A DNA stretch of 64,000 nucleotides from Imbricaverruca yamaguchii (taxonomy: Eukaryota > Arthropoda > Thecostraca > Neoverrucidae). Location of the stretch: positions 2,159,001 to 2,223,000 of the forward strand of contig JAOTOL010001660.1 of the NCBI GenBank assembly GCA_034440575.1, written 5' to 3'. The position numbers and the translations under genes are program-made. The notes under the pieces are model-generated. The model was not told the origin of the DNA and ran no database searches. It saw only the letters and a list, made by a program, of their open reading frames with translations. Positions 1 to 10,135 of this stretch are shown here, piece by piece. Every line of letters starts with the position of its first letter. Position 1 is the stretch's first letter.

Positions 1-1
1 A

Positions 2-568
2 CTGGAGGCGGTGGCCAAGTTCGTGTCCGCCTCGGCGGCCGGCACGGCGCTGGAGGTGAGCTCCGGCACTGGCCAGCACATGGCGCTGCTGGCGCGCCAG
101 TACCCGCACCTGCAGTGGCAGCCGACTGACGTGGCGGCGCCCCTGCTGATCAGCTGCGACCAGCACGCGGCCGGCCTCACCAACGTGCTGCCGGCGCGCC
201 TGCTGGACGCCGCCGAGCAGTGGGAGCCGCAGCTGCCGCAGCTGGCGCCCGACTCCCTCCAGCTGATCGTCAACATCAACATGGTGCACATCGCGCCGTG
301 GTCGTGCGCGCTGGGCCTGCTGGCCGGCGCCGGCCGCTTCCTCGCCGCCGACGGCCTGCTCATCATGTACGGCCCGTTCGCCAGCAACGGCGTGCTCACG
401 CCGCAGAGCAACGTCGACTTCGACGCGCACCTGCGCGTGCAGAACGGCGAGTGGGGCGTGCGCGACATCCGGGACTTGAGCGACGCGGCGCGACCGCATA
501 ACCTCAGCCTCCTCGCCATAGTGGGTATGCCAGCCAATAATAAAGTACTCGTGTGGAAGAAGCTCTGA
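2..568 (+). CDS. METTL26: METTL26-like methyltransferase-fold protein (UPF0585), 3' part
   Basis: The frame enters already open at base 2 and runs 188 codons to TGA at 566-568, so the 5' end lies outside the window and the GTG at 11 is an internal Val. Visible landmarks are a Rossmann motif I (LEVSSGTGQH, visible residues 17-26), WQPTDV, INMVHIAPW, YGPFASNG, TPQSNVDFD, EWGVRDI and a C-terminal MPANNKVLVWKK. This order is that of the METTL26/UPF0585 family, of about 200 residues, whose members look like SAM-dependent methyltransferases but have no firmly assigned substrate. Nearly the whole protein is present in this one exon; perhaps 15-20 N-terminal residues are missing. Third positions are almost all G or C, as in the ATPase exons. 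The family call is secure, the reaction unknown. Confidence 0.93.
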   Translation: MEAVAKFVSASAAGTALEVSSGTGQHMALLARQYPHLQWQPTDVAAPLLISCDQHAAGLTNVLPARLLDAAEQWEPQLPQLAPDSLQLIVNINMVHIAPWSCALGLLAGAGRFLAADGLLIMYGPFASNGVLTPQSNVDFDAHLRVQNGEWGVRDIRDLSDAARPHNLSLLAIVGMPANNKVLVWKKL

Positions 569-1289
569 TGCTATGTTGTCTATCTTTTATATGTTATTTA
601 GACGTGGCCTGTGTGTCGTCTCTGAATTGTCCTGTGTGTCCTGTGTGTCCTGTGTGTCGCACAGGCTTCTGAAGAGCAGCGAACTGCTCCCATTTATTAA
701 CGTGTAGTGGTGGTGAGGTACCCAAATATAGCCAAATATACAAACTACGAATCGACATAGAGTGAAATTTACAAATTGTGTGTGCGTGAATATTTAAAAT
801 GGAGTCGAACACGTTGGGATAGACGTAGCTCTAGACAAAATGAGAAGCATGGAATTATTTTTTTTTTGTGAACCTATTCAATCTAGTGCCACTGATAAAT
901 GAATGTGCGACCAAATTCTTCGATAAGTATCAGACGGATAGTGTAGGAGATTTTGTTGTAGGATAGTTATGCAAAATCACTACAAGCAATGCATTGCTTT
1001 GATTTATTTAAGCATGTTTGCTTGTCCTATGTGTTCATGAGAAAACACATAACCTTGAGGTACTCGATCTGATGTTTATAAACAAGGAAATTTGCATTGG
1101 ATATAGTAAAGTTGGGAACGTTTGAAAAATAGTTATCACTTGTGAATTTTTCGTTTTACAGCTAATCCTTACCAAATATTTTAATAAAGACGCCATTCCA
1201 GATCACATGATTCGTTGGCTGTGTCAGTTGCCACGGTCAGGTTAATCGAAGACGGCTTCCAAATGTGGAAACCCTTAAAGGTTATTTTG
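569..1289 (+). other. Putative 3' UTR and downstream flank of the METTL26-like gene
   Basis: AT-rich sequence follows the stop. At 627-658 the motif TCCTGTGTG recurs about four times. A canonical AATAAA at 1183-1188 is the first good polyadenylation signal after the stop and would give a 3' UTR of roughly 630 nt. No open frame here resembles a protein. Confidence 0.4.
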
Positions 1290-1475
1290 GGGGAGGAGAT
1301 GGCCGAGTGGTTAAGGTGTCGGGCCATGGGTACCAAAGGTCCCGGGTTCGACTCTAGCGCCGCTCAGGACATTTCCCAATCCCGAGGCCCACCGGCGAAA
1401 CAGTGTGGGCGGCGCCATTAGCCGTGAATGTGTCGTGATGTGTCGTGTCGTGAACCAACCAATAAACAAACAAAA
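1290..1475 (+). repeat. tRNA-derived SINE, copy 1
   Basis: The head resembles a class II (Ser/Leu) tRNA: box A GGCCGAGTGGTTAAGGTG near 1301 and box B GGGTTCGACTC near 1345. A non-tRNA body with CCACCGGCGAAACAGTGTG follows and the element ends in AACCAACCAATAAACAAAC. The same three blocks recur in this window at 9,961-10,135 (minus), 22,185-22,285 (minus) and 46,305-46,430 (plus), which makes it a dispersed family rather than a tRNA gene. This is the most complete copy. Confidence 0.85.
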
Positions 1476-2075
1476 CAAAAAGGATATTTTGGTGTAGGAT
1501 GATACCTAAACAATTTATACTACTGCGATGCACGTCAAACGCAATGGTAATGTGGACACAGGGGGATCTTCGGTCAAAGAAAGAACTGGTGCGTTCAATA
1601 TTCAAGAACTATGAGGTAGGAGTACCTGTCTAGCATGCCCTCCAGCGTTGAGCCCTAACGAACCCGCTCAAAACCCGAGCGCAAAGTGGGGGGGGGGCGA
1701 GACGAGCCCCTGCCCGCCCTACACATGTTTACTCACCGTCCCCAACTGATATGGAGAAGTCGAGCCTCCAGATTCTGGGGCAATGCTTGAACCCAAATGC
1801 ACGGCAATATAATTAATTCCACCTAATTCTATATTTCAACTTCCTGGAAGTGATTTCCCGGACCGGAACAGGATTTCCAGACCTGAAATTCATGGACATA
1901 ACATCTATGATATGCTGGAAGTGCTTTGTGTGATCCATCAAGGGAGCTTGTACATTGATATCTGTATGCACCTATTATCTATCTAACTGTATTGGTACAG
2001 GAATTAAAATCACGGAATTCGTACGTGCCCAACCAGTATAAGGCTTCACTTGGCTGGTTCAGCTGCCATCCATGG
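1476..2075. other. Intergenic, nothing recognised
   Basis: Contains a G-run at 1690-1697 and no protein-like frame, RNA gene or clear repeat that I can recognise. Confidence 0.4.
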
Positions 2076-2097
2076 ACGTGAATATGCCCAAAGGCAA

Positions 2098-2230
2098 CTA
2101 GATGCACGCCTTTGTTCAGGATACATCGATAGAGGCCCAAAGGAAAGCAACCTAAGACGTATAAGCACGCCTTTGTTCAGGATATATCGATAGAGGCCCA
2201 AAGGAAAGCAACATAAGACGTATAAGATCT
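2098..2230. repeat. Two-copy tandem duplication, about 61 bp
   Basis: A block beginning GCACGCCTTTGTTCAGGATA occurs at about 2104 and again at about 2165. Both copies continue through ATCGATAGAGGCCCAAAGG to AAGACGTATAA, with only a few substitutions. It is a recent local duplication with no coding signal. Confidence 0.75.
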
Positions 2231-2760
2231 TGTTATGGTACAAATTTCGCGCCTTGCAAAATCGTCACTTTTCTTTACCCTAGCGAGAACAAGCTACGGT
2301 TAAAGCTCATGCTCTTCGAGAGTGGTGCGGAAACAAAAATGTGTAACGCTTGCTGATTTGCCATTTGGAGATTTTGTGAAGAGATGATCTGTGAAGCTAA
2401 TTCATTGGCTGGATGGCTTCTGGTTTCTTTGGTGATTCTTTTCATTGATATTTTGACTATATAGATGGTGGAGTAAAAAAAAATTACCGGCGATGATGCA
2501 CATGTATTTTTAAGCTGAGCCGCGGGGACACAGCGTAAATGTGGAATGGTAACTAATCATAACTTTAAAAGAATGGGGATGTCCCTCCAGCTCACCTCAG
2601 AGATTACGCCCATGAGCAAGACTACCGATGGTCCAGGCAGTGGCGCAGGCAAAGAAGGGGGTTAAGGGGGCAGACGCCCCCTGGAAGTTTCTAGGAGTTC
2701 GCAGGGCCCGGGACCTTTGGTATCCAGAGCTCAACACCTTACCACTTGGTCATCCTCGCA
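2231..2760. other. Intergenic, nothing recognised
   Basis: Mixed-composition sequence without a supported gene. Short frames here look random. Confidence 0.4.
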
Positions 2761-2764
2761 CCCA

Positions 2765-3030
2765 TCTCTGGATGTATGTATCCACGCTTGTATACATGTA
2801 TGTATGTATGCAAGTACGTATGTACGCATGCACGGAAGTATGTGTGCATGCATGCAAGTATATATGTATGCGTGCATAAACGCATGCTTGTATGCATGCA
2901 TATATGCATATATGTGTATGCATATACATGCACACATGCGTGTGTGTATGTATGCAAGCATGTGCGTATGCATACATGTATCCATGCATGCATGTATGAA
3001 TGGATGTGTGAGCGCATGTATGCCCAAATA
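2765..3030. repeat. Imperfect (TGTATGCA)n-type microsatellite
   Basis: Alternating TGTATGCATG / TATGTACG words with 4-bp periodicity (ATGT, ATGC). Because 4 is not a multiple of 3 and the words lack stops, Cys/Met/Tyr/His-rich frames appear on both strands; these are not genes. Confidence 0.8.
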
Positions 3031-3268
3031 TATGCTTCCACACGTCTAGTGAGTCCCATGTGGCTGCCGTCACATAGCCTGACATCAATACCGCTCTTCG
3101 TCTGTGTAAACAAGGCCGGCCTGGAAAGCCTGACCGGCCGTTCTGGATGCACTGCAGTGTATATTTGAATTCCGCCCGCCTATCCAGATGAGGGAAGCCA
3201 GACGGGCCGGCGCGGTTCACTTTAACATGCCATGGTCGACTGGGCGGTCGTCCTGCTGCTCGTCAGAG
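3031..3268. other. Spacer between two tandem arrays
   Basis: GC-rich lead-in with no recognised feature; a CGGCGGTAGTGTCGGTGGCC word at its end already belongs to the 34-bp array. Confidence 0.4.
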
Positions 3269-5136
3269 GCGGGTGCAGTACGGCGGTAGTGTCGGTGGCC
3301 TAGCTGCGGCAGCACGGCGGTACTGTCGGTGGCCGAGCTGCGGCAGTACAGCGGTACTGTCGATGGCCGAGCTGGGGCAATACAGCGGTACTGTCGGTGG
3401 TCGAGCTGTGGCAGTACAGCGGTAGTGTCGGTGGCCTAGCTGCGGCAGTACGGCGGTACTGTCGGTGGCCGAGCTGCGGCAGTACAGCGGTACTGTCGAT
3501 GGCCGAGCTGCGGCAGTACAGCGGTACTGTCGGTGGCCGAGCTGCGGCAGTACAGCGGTACTGTCGGTGGCCGAGCTGTGGCTGGGCGGCGGTACTGTCG
3601 ATGGCCGAGCTGTGGCAGTACAGCGGTACTGTCGGTGGCCGAGCTGCGGCTGGGCGGCGGTACTGTCGGTGGCCGAGCTGCGGCGGGCGGCGGTACTGTC
3701 GGTGGCCGAGCTGCGGCAGTACAGCGGTACTGTCGGTGGCCGAGCTGCGGCAGTACAGCGGTACTGTCGGTGGCCGAGCTGCGGCAGTACGGCGGTACTG
3801 TCGGTGGTCGATCTGTGGCAGTACAGCGGTACTGTTGATGGCCGAGCTGTGGCAGTGCAGCGGTACTGTCGGTGGCCGAGCTGTGGCTGGGCGGCGGTAC
3901 TGTCGATGGCCGAGCTGTGGCAGTACAGCGGTACTGTCGGTGGCCGAGCTCCGGCTGGGCGGCGGTACTGTCGGTGGCCGAGCTGCAGCTGGGCGGCGGT
4001 ACTGTCGGTGGCCGAGCTGCGGCAGTACAGCGGTACTGTCGGTGGCCGAGCTGCGGCAGTACAGCGGTACTGTCGGTGGCCGAGCTGCGGCAGTACGGCG
4101 GTACTGTCGGTGGTCGAGCTGTGGCAGTACAGCGGTACTGTTGATGGCCGAGCTGTGGCAGTGCAGCGGTACTGTCAGTGGCCGAGCTGCGGCAGTACAG
4201 CGGTACTGTCGATGGTCCAGCTGCGGCAGTACGGCGGTACTGTCGATGGTCCAGCTGCGGCAGTACGGCGGTACTGTCGGTGGCCGAGCTGCGGCAGTAC
4301 AGCGGTGCTGTCGATGGCAGAGCTGCGGCAGTACAGCGGTACTGTCGGTGGCCGAGCTGCGGCTATGAGACGGTACTGTCGATGGTCCAGCTGCGGCAGT
4401 ACGGCGGTACTGTCGGTGGCCGAGCTGTGGCAGTACAGCGGTACTGTCGGTGGCCGAGCTGCGGCAGTACAGCGGTACTGTCGGTGGCCGAGCTGCGGTA
4501 GTACAGCGGTACTGTCGGTGGCCGAGCTGCGGCAGTACAGCGGTACTGTCGGTGGCCGAGCTGCGGCAGTACAGCGGTACTGTCGGTGGCCGAGCTGCGG
4601 CAGTACAGTGGTACTGTCGGTGGCCGAGCTGCGGCAGTACAGCGGTACTGTCGGTGGCCGAGCTGTGGCAGTACAGCGGTACTGTCGGTGGCCGAGCTGC
4701 GGCAGTACAGTGGTACTGTCGGTGGCCGAGCTGCGGCAGTACAGCGGTACTGTCGGTGGCCGAGCTGTGGCAGTACAGCGGTACTGTCGGTGGCCGAGCT
4801 GCGGCAGTACAGTGGTACTGTCGATGGCCGAGCTGCGGCAGTACAGCGGTACTGTCGGTGGCCGAGCTGCGGCAGTACAGCGGTAGTGTCGGTGGCCGAG
4901 CTGTGGCAGTACAGCGGTACTGTCGGTGGCCGAGCTGTGGCAGTACAACGGTACTGTCGGTGGCCGAGCTGCGGCAGTACAGCGGTAGTGTCGTGGCCGA
5001 GCTGGCAGTACAGCGGTACTGTCGTGGGTGGCAGTACAACGGTACTGTCGGTGGCCGAGCTGCGGCAGTACAGCGGTAGTGTCGGTGGCCGAGCTGTGGC
5101 AGTACAGCGGTAGTGTCGGTGGCCGAGCCGCAGCTG
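3269..5136. repeat. 34-bp minisatellite with a hairpin in nearly every unit (about 55 copies)
   Basis: The unit is GGTGGCCGAGCTGCGG followed by CAGTACAGCGGTACTGTC. Its second half contains the inverted repeat CAGTAC-AGCG-GTACTG. Higher-order structure is visible: the rare words CTGTTGATGG and GTGCAGCGG recur 306 bp (9 units) apart at about 3832 and 4138, and the variant ACAGTGGTAC recurs every 102 bp (3 units) at about 4.61, 4.71 and 4.81 kb. Some units replace the left hairpin arm with CTGGGCGG. All six frames stay open for long distances because the unit lacks stops and is not a multiple of 3, so the long open frames are artefacts. Confidence 0.95.
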
Positions 5137-5672
5137 GGCGGTGGCAGATGTGTACTTACGCAGCTGTCGTGCGCTTGAGAATGTAGGCTTTAGTCCAGTG
5201 GAGAAAGGACGCTGGTGGGAGGCAGAGGAGCCGGCGCTATTTTTCCAAAGCATTAGCCCACTTGCTGCTAGGGAACGCTTTTCTAGAAATACAAGTTTAT
5301 ACTTGCTGAGTAGCAAAGTGCATGAGATTGGGAAACTAACAATAAGCTACATGCAAGCAAGCCATATTTAGGACATCGGGCGTCGTGTCTTCGTAGGTTC
5401 CAAACACAGGAGGTTGCATTTTGCAGGATGTGCATCTGGCACACCTACGCTACTTATCGCTATCTCCTCTGTGGGAGGAGAGACCAGTGCCAACACTGCA
5501 CGAAAGATCGGGTCATTTTATGGGAGAAACGTGAACTGTTTAACATAAGAAGACAATTCAAAGCTGGCGCATTCTGGAGGCTTGTTCAGTTTCCTGTCAG
5601 TGATTGGATTTCAAACGATGTACCCACCAAGGTAATAGTTCCCATAAGGAGTGAAGCAATGTAATAAAGTAA
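5137..5672. other. Intergenic, nothing recognised
   Basis: No supported gene, RNA or repeat before the LINE 3' end at 5673. Confidence 0.4.
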
Positions 5673-5730
5673 TGGGCGCGAATGATCAATGACAAGTCGA
5701 AGTGCCCCCAAACCCAAATAATATACAAAC
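5673..5730 (+). repeat. LINE-type 3' end, stem-loop copy 1 (diverged)
   Basis: GGGCGCGAATGATCA, then GTCGAAGTGCCC, then CAAACCCAAATAATA. It matches the recurrent pattern GGGCGC - about 20 nt - GCGCCC followed by TAAAGCCCAAATAACTAAC, described fully at 44,683. Confidence 0.6.
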
Positions 5731-6715
5731 AGAGATATACTGTCCCATAAGATTGGTGGTCCCGATCCCGAAACGTGGGGCATAGATCATGGTACGTACG
5801 TCATATTGCTGGGCGTATGTTCAGGTCCAACGATGAAATTCTCCAAAATGTAGAATCATTGTGAGGAATGCTCCGAAGTTACTGAACGCTGTAGAATATT
5901 AATCAGCGGTCGAATGAGGAGGAAACTTCATCACAGCTCAGCCTTCTGGTTCTCCTCGCACACTGCATAATTGTATCAACGTGAGTAAATGACCGGCTAT
6001 AAACAAATGCCACTCGGGTCATTTGTAGACATACTGCTATGCCACGCGATAACCAGACGGACATCGAAAAAAGTTGGTCACGAATAATAAGCTGTGCATA
6101 ATATGCTAGCTCTGTCAGCATTGGGAAGCTCTAGATCCTCCCAACATCGCTGAAAGTTCTCATTTGCGTCCGTAGTCGCTAAATTGGGATATTCAATCTA
6201 ACAACCCCGCAATCCTGCAAAGTAATTTACAACGGCGGAGTTCCGGCCATTGTTACGATTTGTTTTATTCCAAACTCGCCGCACTATTGTCAGTTAAGTC
6301 GGACGAGGGTAATTTACGGCCGATTAAAGACCGCAGTAACGTCCAGCCTGCATACTGATCATAAACGGGCGCAGTCCAGTATACAATCACCCTGAAACTC
6401 CCCTTGCATGCGAGTGACGCAAAAGTCGACGAACTGCTGAGGTTTTCACAACTCAAGAGCCTCGTCAAAACGTGGCCACCATCCGTTTGCAGATATTTCA
6501 AAGCTGCATTATTAATATAGACTGGGTATATAACTTTGCCTCCCCAATCATGCTAACAGCAAGCGCGCGGGCGGTCATTGATGTCAATTCAGTGTCTGTC
6601 ATTGAACGTGAAGACGAAGTGAGGCAATTGGGCTGGTAGTGGATGGTCTGCAGGGGTCTTCCACATCGATCCGAGGGTTGCGGCGAACATGGTGGCGCAG
6701 CCGAAAGCCACGAGT
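5731..6715. other. Intergenic, nothing recognised
   Basis: Read on both strands; short frames only, without protein-like composition. Confidence 0.4.
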
Positions 6716-6727
6716 CTGCCAAGTTTG

Positions 6728-7062
6728 GTGAGACCATCCAGCCATGTCCCCGACTGTCATCTCAGTCAGGCGGTCACTGCACAGCCGAGACCATCCAGCT
6801 ATGTTACCGACTACCCTCCCAGGCGGACACTGCACAGCCAAGGCCATCCAGCCATGTCCCCGACTGCCCTCTCAGGAGTACACTGCACAGCCGAGACCAT
6901 CCAACTATGTTACCGACTACCCTCTCAGGCGGACACTGCACAGCCGAGACCATCCAGCCATGTCCCCGACTGCCCTCTCAGGCGGACACTGCACAGCCGA
7001 GACCATCCAGCTATACCACTGACTGCTTTCTCAGTCGGGCGGACACTGCACACTGTGGAAGC
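6728..7062. repeat. 53-bp tandem repeat with alternating A/B units
   Basis: Six units share CCATCCAGC at one end and GACACTGCACAGCCGAGA at the other. Inside, units alternate between ATGTCCCCGACTGCCCTC and ATGTTACCGACTACCCTC, so the effective period is a 106-bp dimer. The last unit is diverged. Confidence 0.85.
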
Positions 7063-7376
7063 GGCCTCCAAATCTGAGCTTCCTGCCAGAGTACGAGATT
7101 GTCTGGCCTATCAAACTGGTGGCACCGCTCCAGGAGCCTGTGCAGTTACGCACGGATTAACGAGCGTAGCAAAAACACCCAATTTGTCTCCAGTGTTTCG
7201 GAAATACCCGACGACCGTCGACGAGCTCGCGGAGCACCAAACTCGTTCCGCCTCTGCGCCGGGCGTCACACCAACTGACGTCACAAATGCGTAGCCGGGC
7301 GGCCGTCGGGCGTCCAGCAGCCGCGGCACTGGCGTTTGTGGTTGTGTGGCTCAGTCATTCGGCCGGTTTGTGGCTG
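7063..7376. other. GC-rich spacer with one CRE palindrome
   Basis: A perfect TGACGTCA lies at 7276-7283 in locally GC-rich sequence. No adjacent coding exon is recognised. Confidence 0.35.
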
Positions 7377-7381
7377 ACCTT

Positions 7382-7742
7382 GACACTCGTTGTGGTCGGC
7401 CTCGACACCTGGTGTGGCCGACCAGGACACCCGGCGTGGCCGATCTGGACACCCGGTGTGGCCAGCCTCGACACCCGGTGTGGCCGACCTCGATACCAGT
7501 TGTGGTCGACCTCGATACCCGGTGTGGTCGACCTCGATACCCGGTGTGGCCGACCTCGATACCCGTTGTGGTCGACCTCGATACCCGGTGTGGTCGACCT
7601 CGATACTCGGTGTGGCCGACCAGGACACCCGGCGTGGCCGATCTGGACACCCAGTGTGGCCAGCCTCGACACCCGGTGTGGCCGACCTCGACACCAGTTG
7701 TGATCGACCTCGATACCCGGTGTGGCCGACCTCGGCACCCCA
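7382..7742. repeat. 22-bp minisatellite with a 198-bp higher-order repeat
   Basis: Units are of the form GTGTGGCCGACCTCGATACC plus CG. A run of variant units containing GACCAGGACACCC, GATCTGGACACCC and CCAGCCTCGACACCC near 7,420 is repeated near 7,618, exactly nine units (198 bp) away. Long frames on both strands are products of the repeat. Confidence 0.9.
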
Positions 7743-9230
7743 TCAGAAGGGGGGGTGGATTCTCTCACAGACCGCTCTGCCGCCAACCACTCGGCCCAGA
7801 TGCGGCGATGCTGCACCGTGCGGAGCTTGCCGGTGTCGGGAATAACGGCAATAGAAGCGTCAACAACCACAGCATAACACGCCGGACGTCCAATGCCATC
7901 ATTGAGTCCCAAAACCGATATAGATCTCAGGAATGGCCAGCTGTCGCACCAGCGACCTCGAGCTTCCAGGATTGACATCGAGCTCAACAACTCGAGCAGC
8001 AGCCGGATGCCAAAAGCAAAACATTCCATGATTGCTAGAAACAGTCCGGCGACCTCAAAACATCCGGGGCGCTACGGTCGAAGTCCAGTATAGTCGTGTG
8101 ATCCCTGCCGAGAAGCCAAACGCCCAATAGTACACCAATTGAGTCTTACAGCAGCACAGACATGGGTGGAGATGCTCGATAATTATTGGTGCGGGACCAA
8201 TGCATGGAGACAGTGAGTGATGCCTACTCGGCTGGTGATACCTACTCAGACGAGTCGCATGATTGGAGAGGAGGAAATGGATATAAGAGTAGGTGGGACC
8301 GAGGAAAACACTGTGTGGCTTAAGCCACATCATGATGATAGGAAACCCTACCCGCAAGCACAGGCCATCCTCCCTGTCTCCCACATGACCTGCGTGTCGG
8401 CAGTTATTCAATGACACCGGGAGCCCAACATTGATAAAAACGCTCAACATTGGCTTGAGTCATGGCTGGAGATCCCGGGTGGCTCGGGGGGGGGGGGTGA
8501 GTACCAAACCAAACGAACCAAATCAAACAACAGGGTACCAAAACCCCGACGTGGGCAAAGTTGGCATTTTCCCCATTGAACGAGGAAATATTCCTTGAAA
8601 ATAAGGACTTGGATCCCCTGGCTTCGTCGGAAATAACCAGCCCTGGCTTGAGTGCATCGGAGCGGCAGCCTAGAACCGTCAAAAGCAGCCCAATGACCCA
8701 ACAGTCATTCGACTCCACAATGTAATATTACTAAGTTGTCAGTCCTGACTGAGACTCAGTTTCGAAATGCTCAGACTGTCTACCTCTTCAAGAAGTTTTA
8801 CCCGCGGGAAAACTTTTTGAGTAGGATAGCAAGATTCAAATTAAGTAGCTCATAACCTTGCAAAGACCCTCCAGCATTTTATTCGTAGCAATTTTCATGC
8901 CGCATCCATGCGTACTTATTGCTGGGGATAGAATGTGGTGCCATAAATTGCGAATTTTTAAAAACAACTTTTGACTAAATCTAAAAATGTAAGTTGAAAC
9001 CACATCCTGCAAATGTGTTTTGTTTAGCAAGATACTCACCACATTTCGTGTTCTGCTACAAGCGTGATAGGTGGTCCTGCTACACAAATATGGCCGATAC
9101 CGTTGGACGTGCGTTCACATCCGCGTGAGTCCCATCCTTTTCGGTAGCTTTTCCAGGACCACGAGACAACAGCGAGGAACAGCGCGCTGCAAGTGAGCAT
9201 ACCTGATGGTGCATTATTTGGACGTCTTTT
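7743..9230. other. Intergenic, nothing recognised
   Basis: Includes a 12-nt G-run at about 8488-8499. No supported gene. Confidence 0.4.
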
Positions 9231-9237
9231 GAAGACG

Positions 9238-9365
9238 GACAATGACCCAGGTCATGTCAGGTCATCGAGCAATGACGTTATCCTTGAAGGTATGCAGATC
9301 CATGTTCACACAAAACTGCGTGCATTGGCGCGAAACGTTTGTCAAAGAGAACGCTTGAGTAGTGA
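9238..9365 (+). repeat. Dispersed repeat, plus-strand member of an inverted pair
   Basis: Carries GGTCATCGAGCAATGACGTT, ATCCTTGAAGGTATGC, GCGTGCATTGG and AAAGAGAACGCTTGAGTA. The reverse complement of 14,455-14,575 carries the same words in the same order with point changes. Family unknown. Confidence 0.55.
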
Positions 9366-9960
9366 ACAATCGGCCAGTACCGATGTTTAGAGGTCATTTT
9401 CGAAGGGCCTTTCTAAGATCAAATAAGGTCGGTTACCTCTTACGACTTTTTATTTTACCCTAAGTGACCCATGGGTGAAATGCTTATACGAAACATGAGT
9501 TATAATCACTGTGACTTTATTTTGCTACATAACTTTCATTCGAAGTTGGAAAGCTTAGCTCAAAATAAAGCATCGCCAAACATTATAAAAGAGCAAGAGT
9601 CGTCAGAACTCCATAGAAAAGTTTCAGTACGTATTTCCATGCTACTTGTCTTGTGCAGTTCTCTTCCGACGGAACATTTGTGTACAAGTATCACGAAACG
9701 GTAAGCCCACGTTACGTGGCCAATTATCCTACGTTACATTGCAACACAAATGTCAGCCTAGATTACCAACCTTAACGGAATGATAGTTTTGGTGTGTGTC
9801 TATGCATTGTGACTTGGCCTTGTGTTGACCTGTCGGACAAATACAGTCCACCACACGTGCCAGATGACAGCAACTGGAAAATGAAGCTTGCCACAAATGG
9901 TTACACTACCAATATAACTCATGATTATGAACAATGGTAACATCTATTCTGCACTATTAG
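9366..9960. other. Intergenic, nothing recognised
   Basis: AT-rich, no supported gene. Confidence 0.4.
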
Positions 9961-10135
9961 TTGTTTGTTTATTGGTTGGTTTACGACACACTTTATGCAC
10001 ATTCACGACTAATAGCGCCGCCCACACTGTTTCGCCGGTGGGCCGCGGGATTAGGAAATGTCCTGAGTGGCGCTAGAGTCGAACCCGGGACCTTTGGTAC
10101 CCATAGCCCGACATCTTAACCACTCGGCCACCCCC
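9961..10135 (-). repeat. tRNA-derived SINE, copy 2
   Basis: Reverse-strand copy. It begins at about 10,135 with GGCCGAGTGGTTAAGATG, continues through box B and the CCACCGGCGAAACAGTGTG body, and ends in AACCAACCAATAAACAAAC at 9,961. Nearly full length. Confidence 0.85.

Noticed and set aside
1290..1375. Functional tRNA-Ser/Leu gene
   Set aside because: Only box A and box B are good; acceptor pairing is poor and the same unit with an identical non-tRNA body occurs four times, so it is a SINE head.
3300..5039. A 579-codon minus-strand open frame and several plus-strand ones
   Set aside because: They are translations of the stop-free 34-bp satellite; 34 is not a multiple of 3, so every frame cycles through the same 34-residue period. 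No non-repeat protein sequence is attached.
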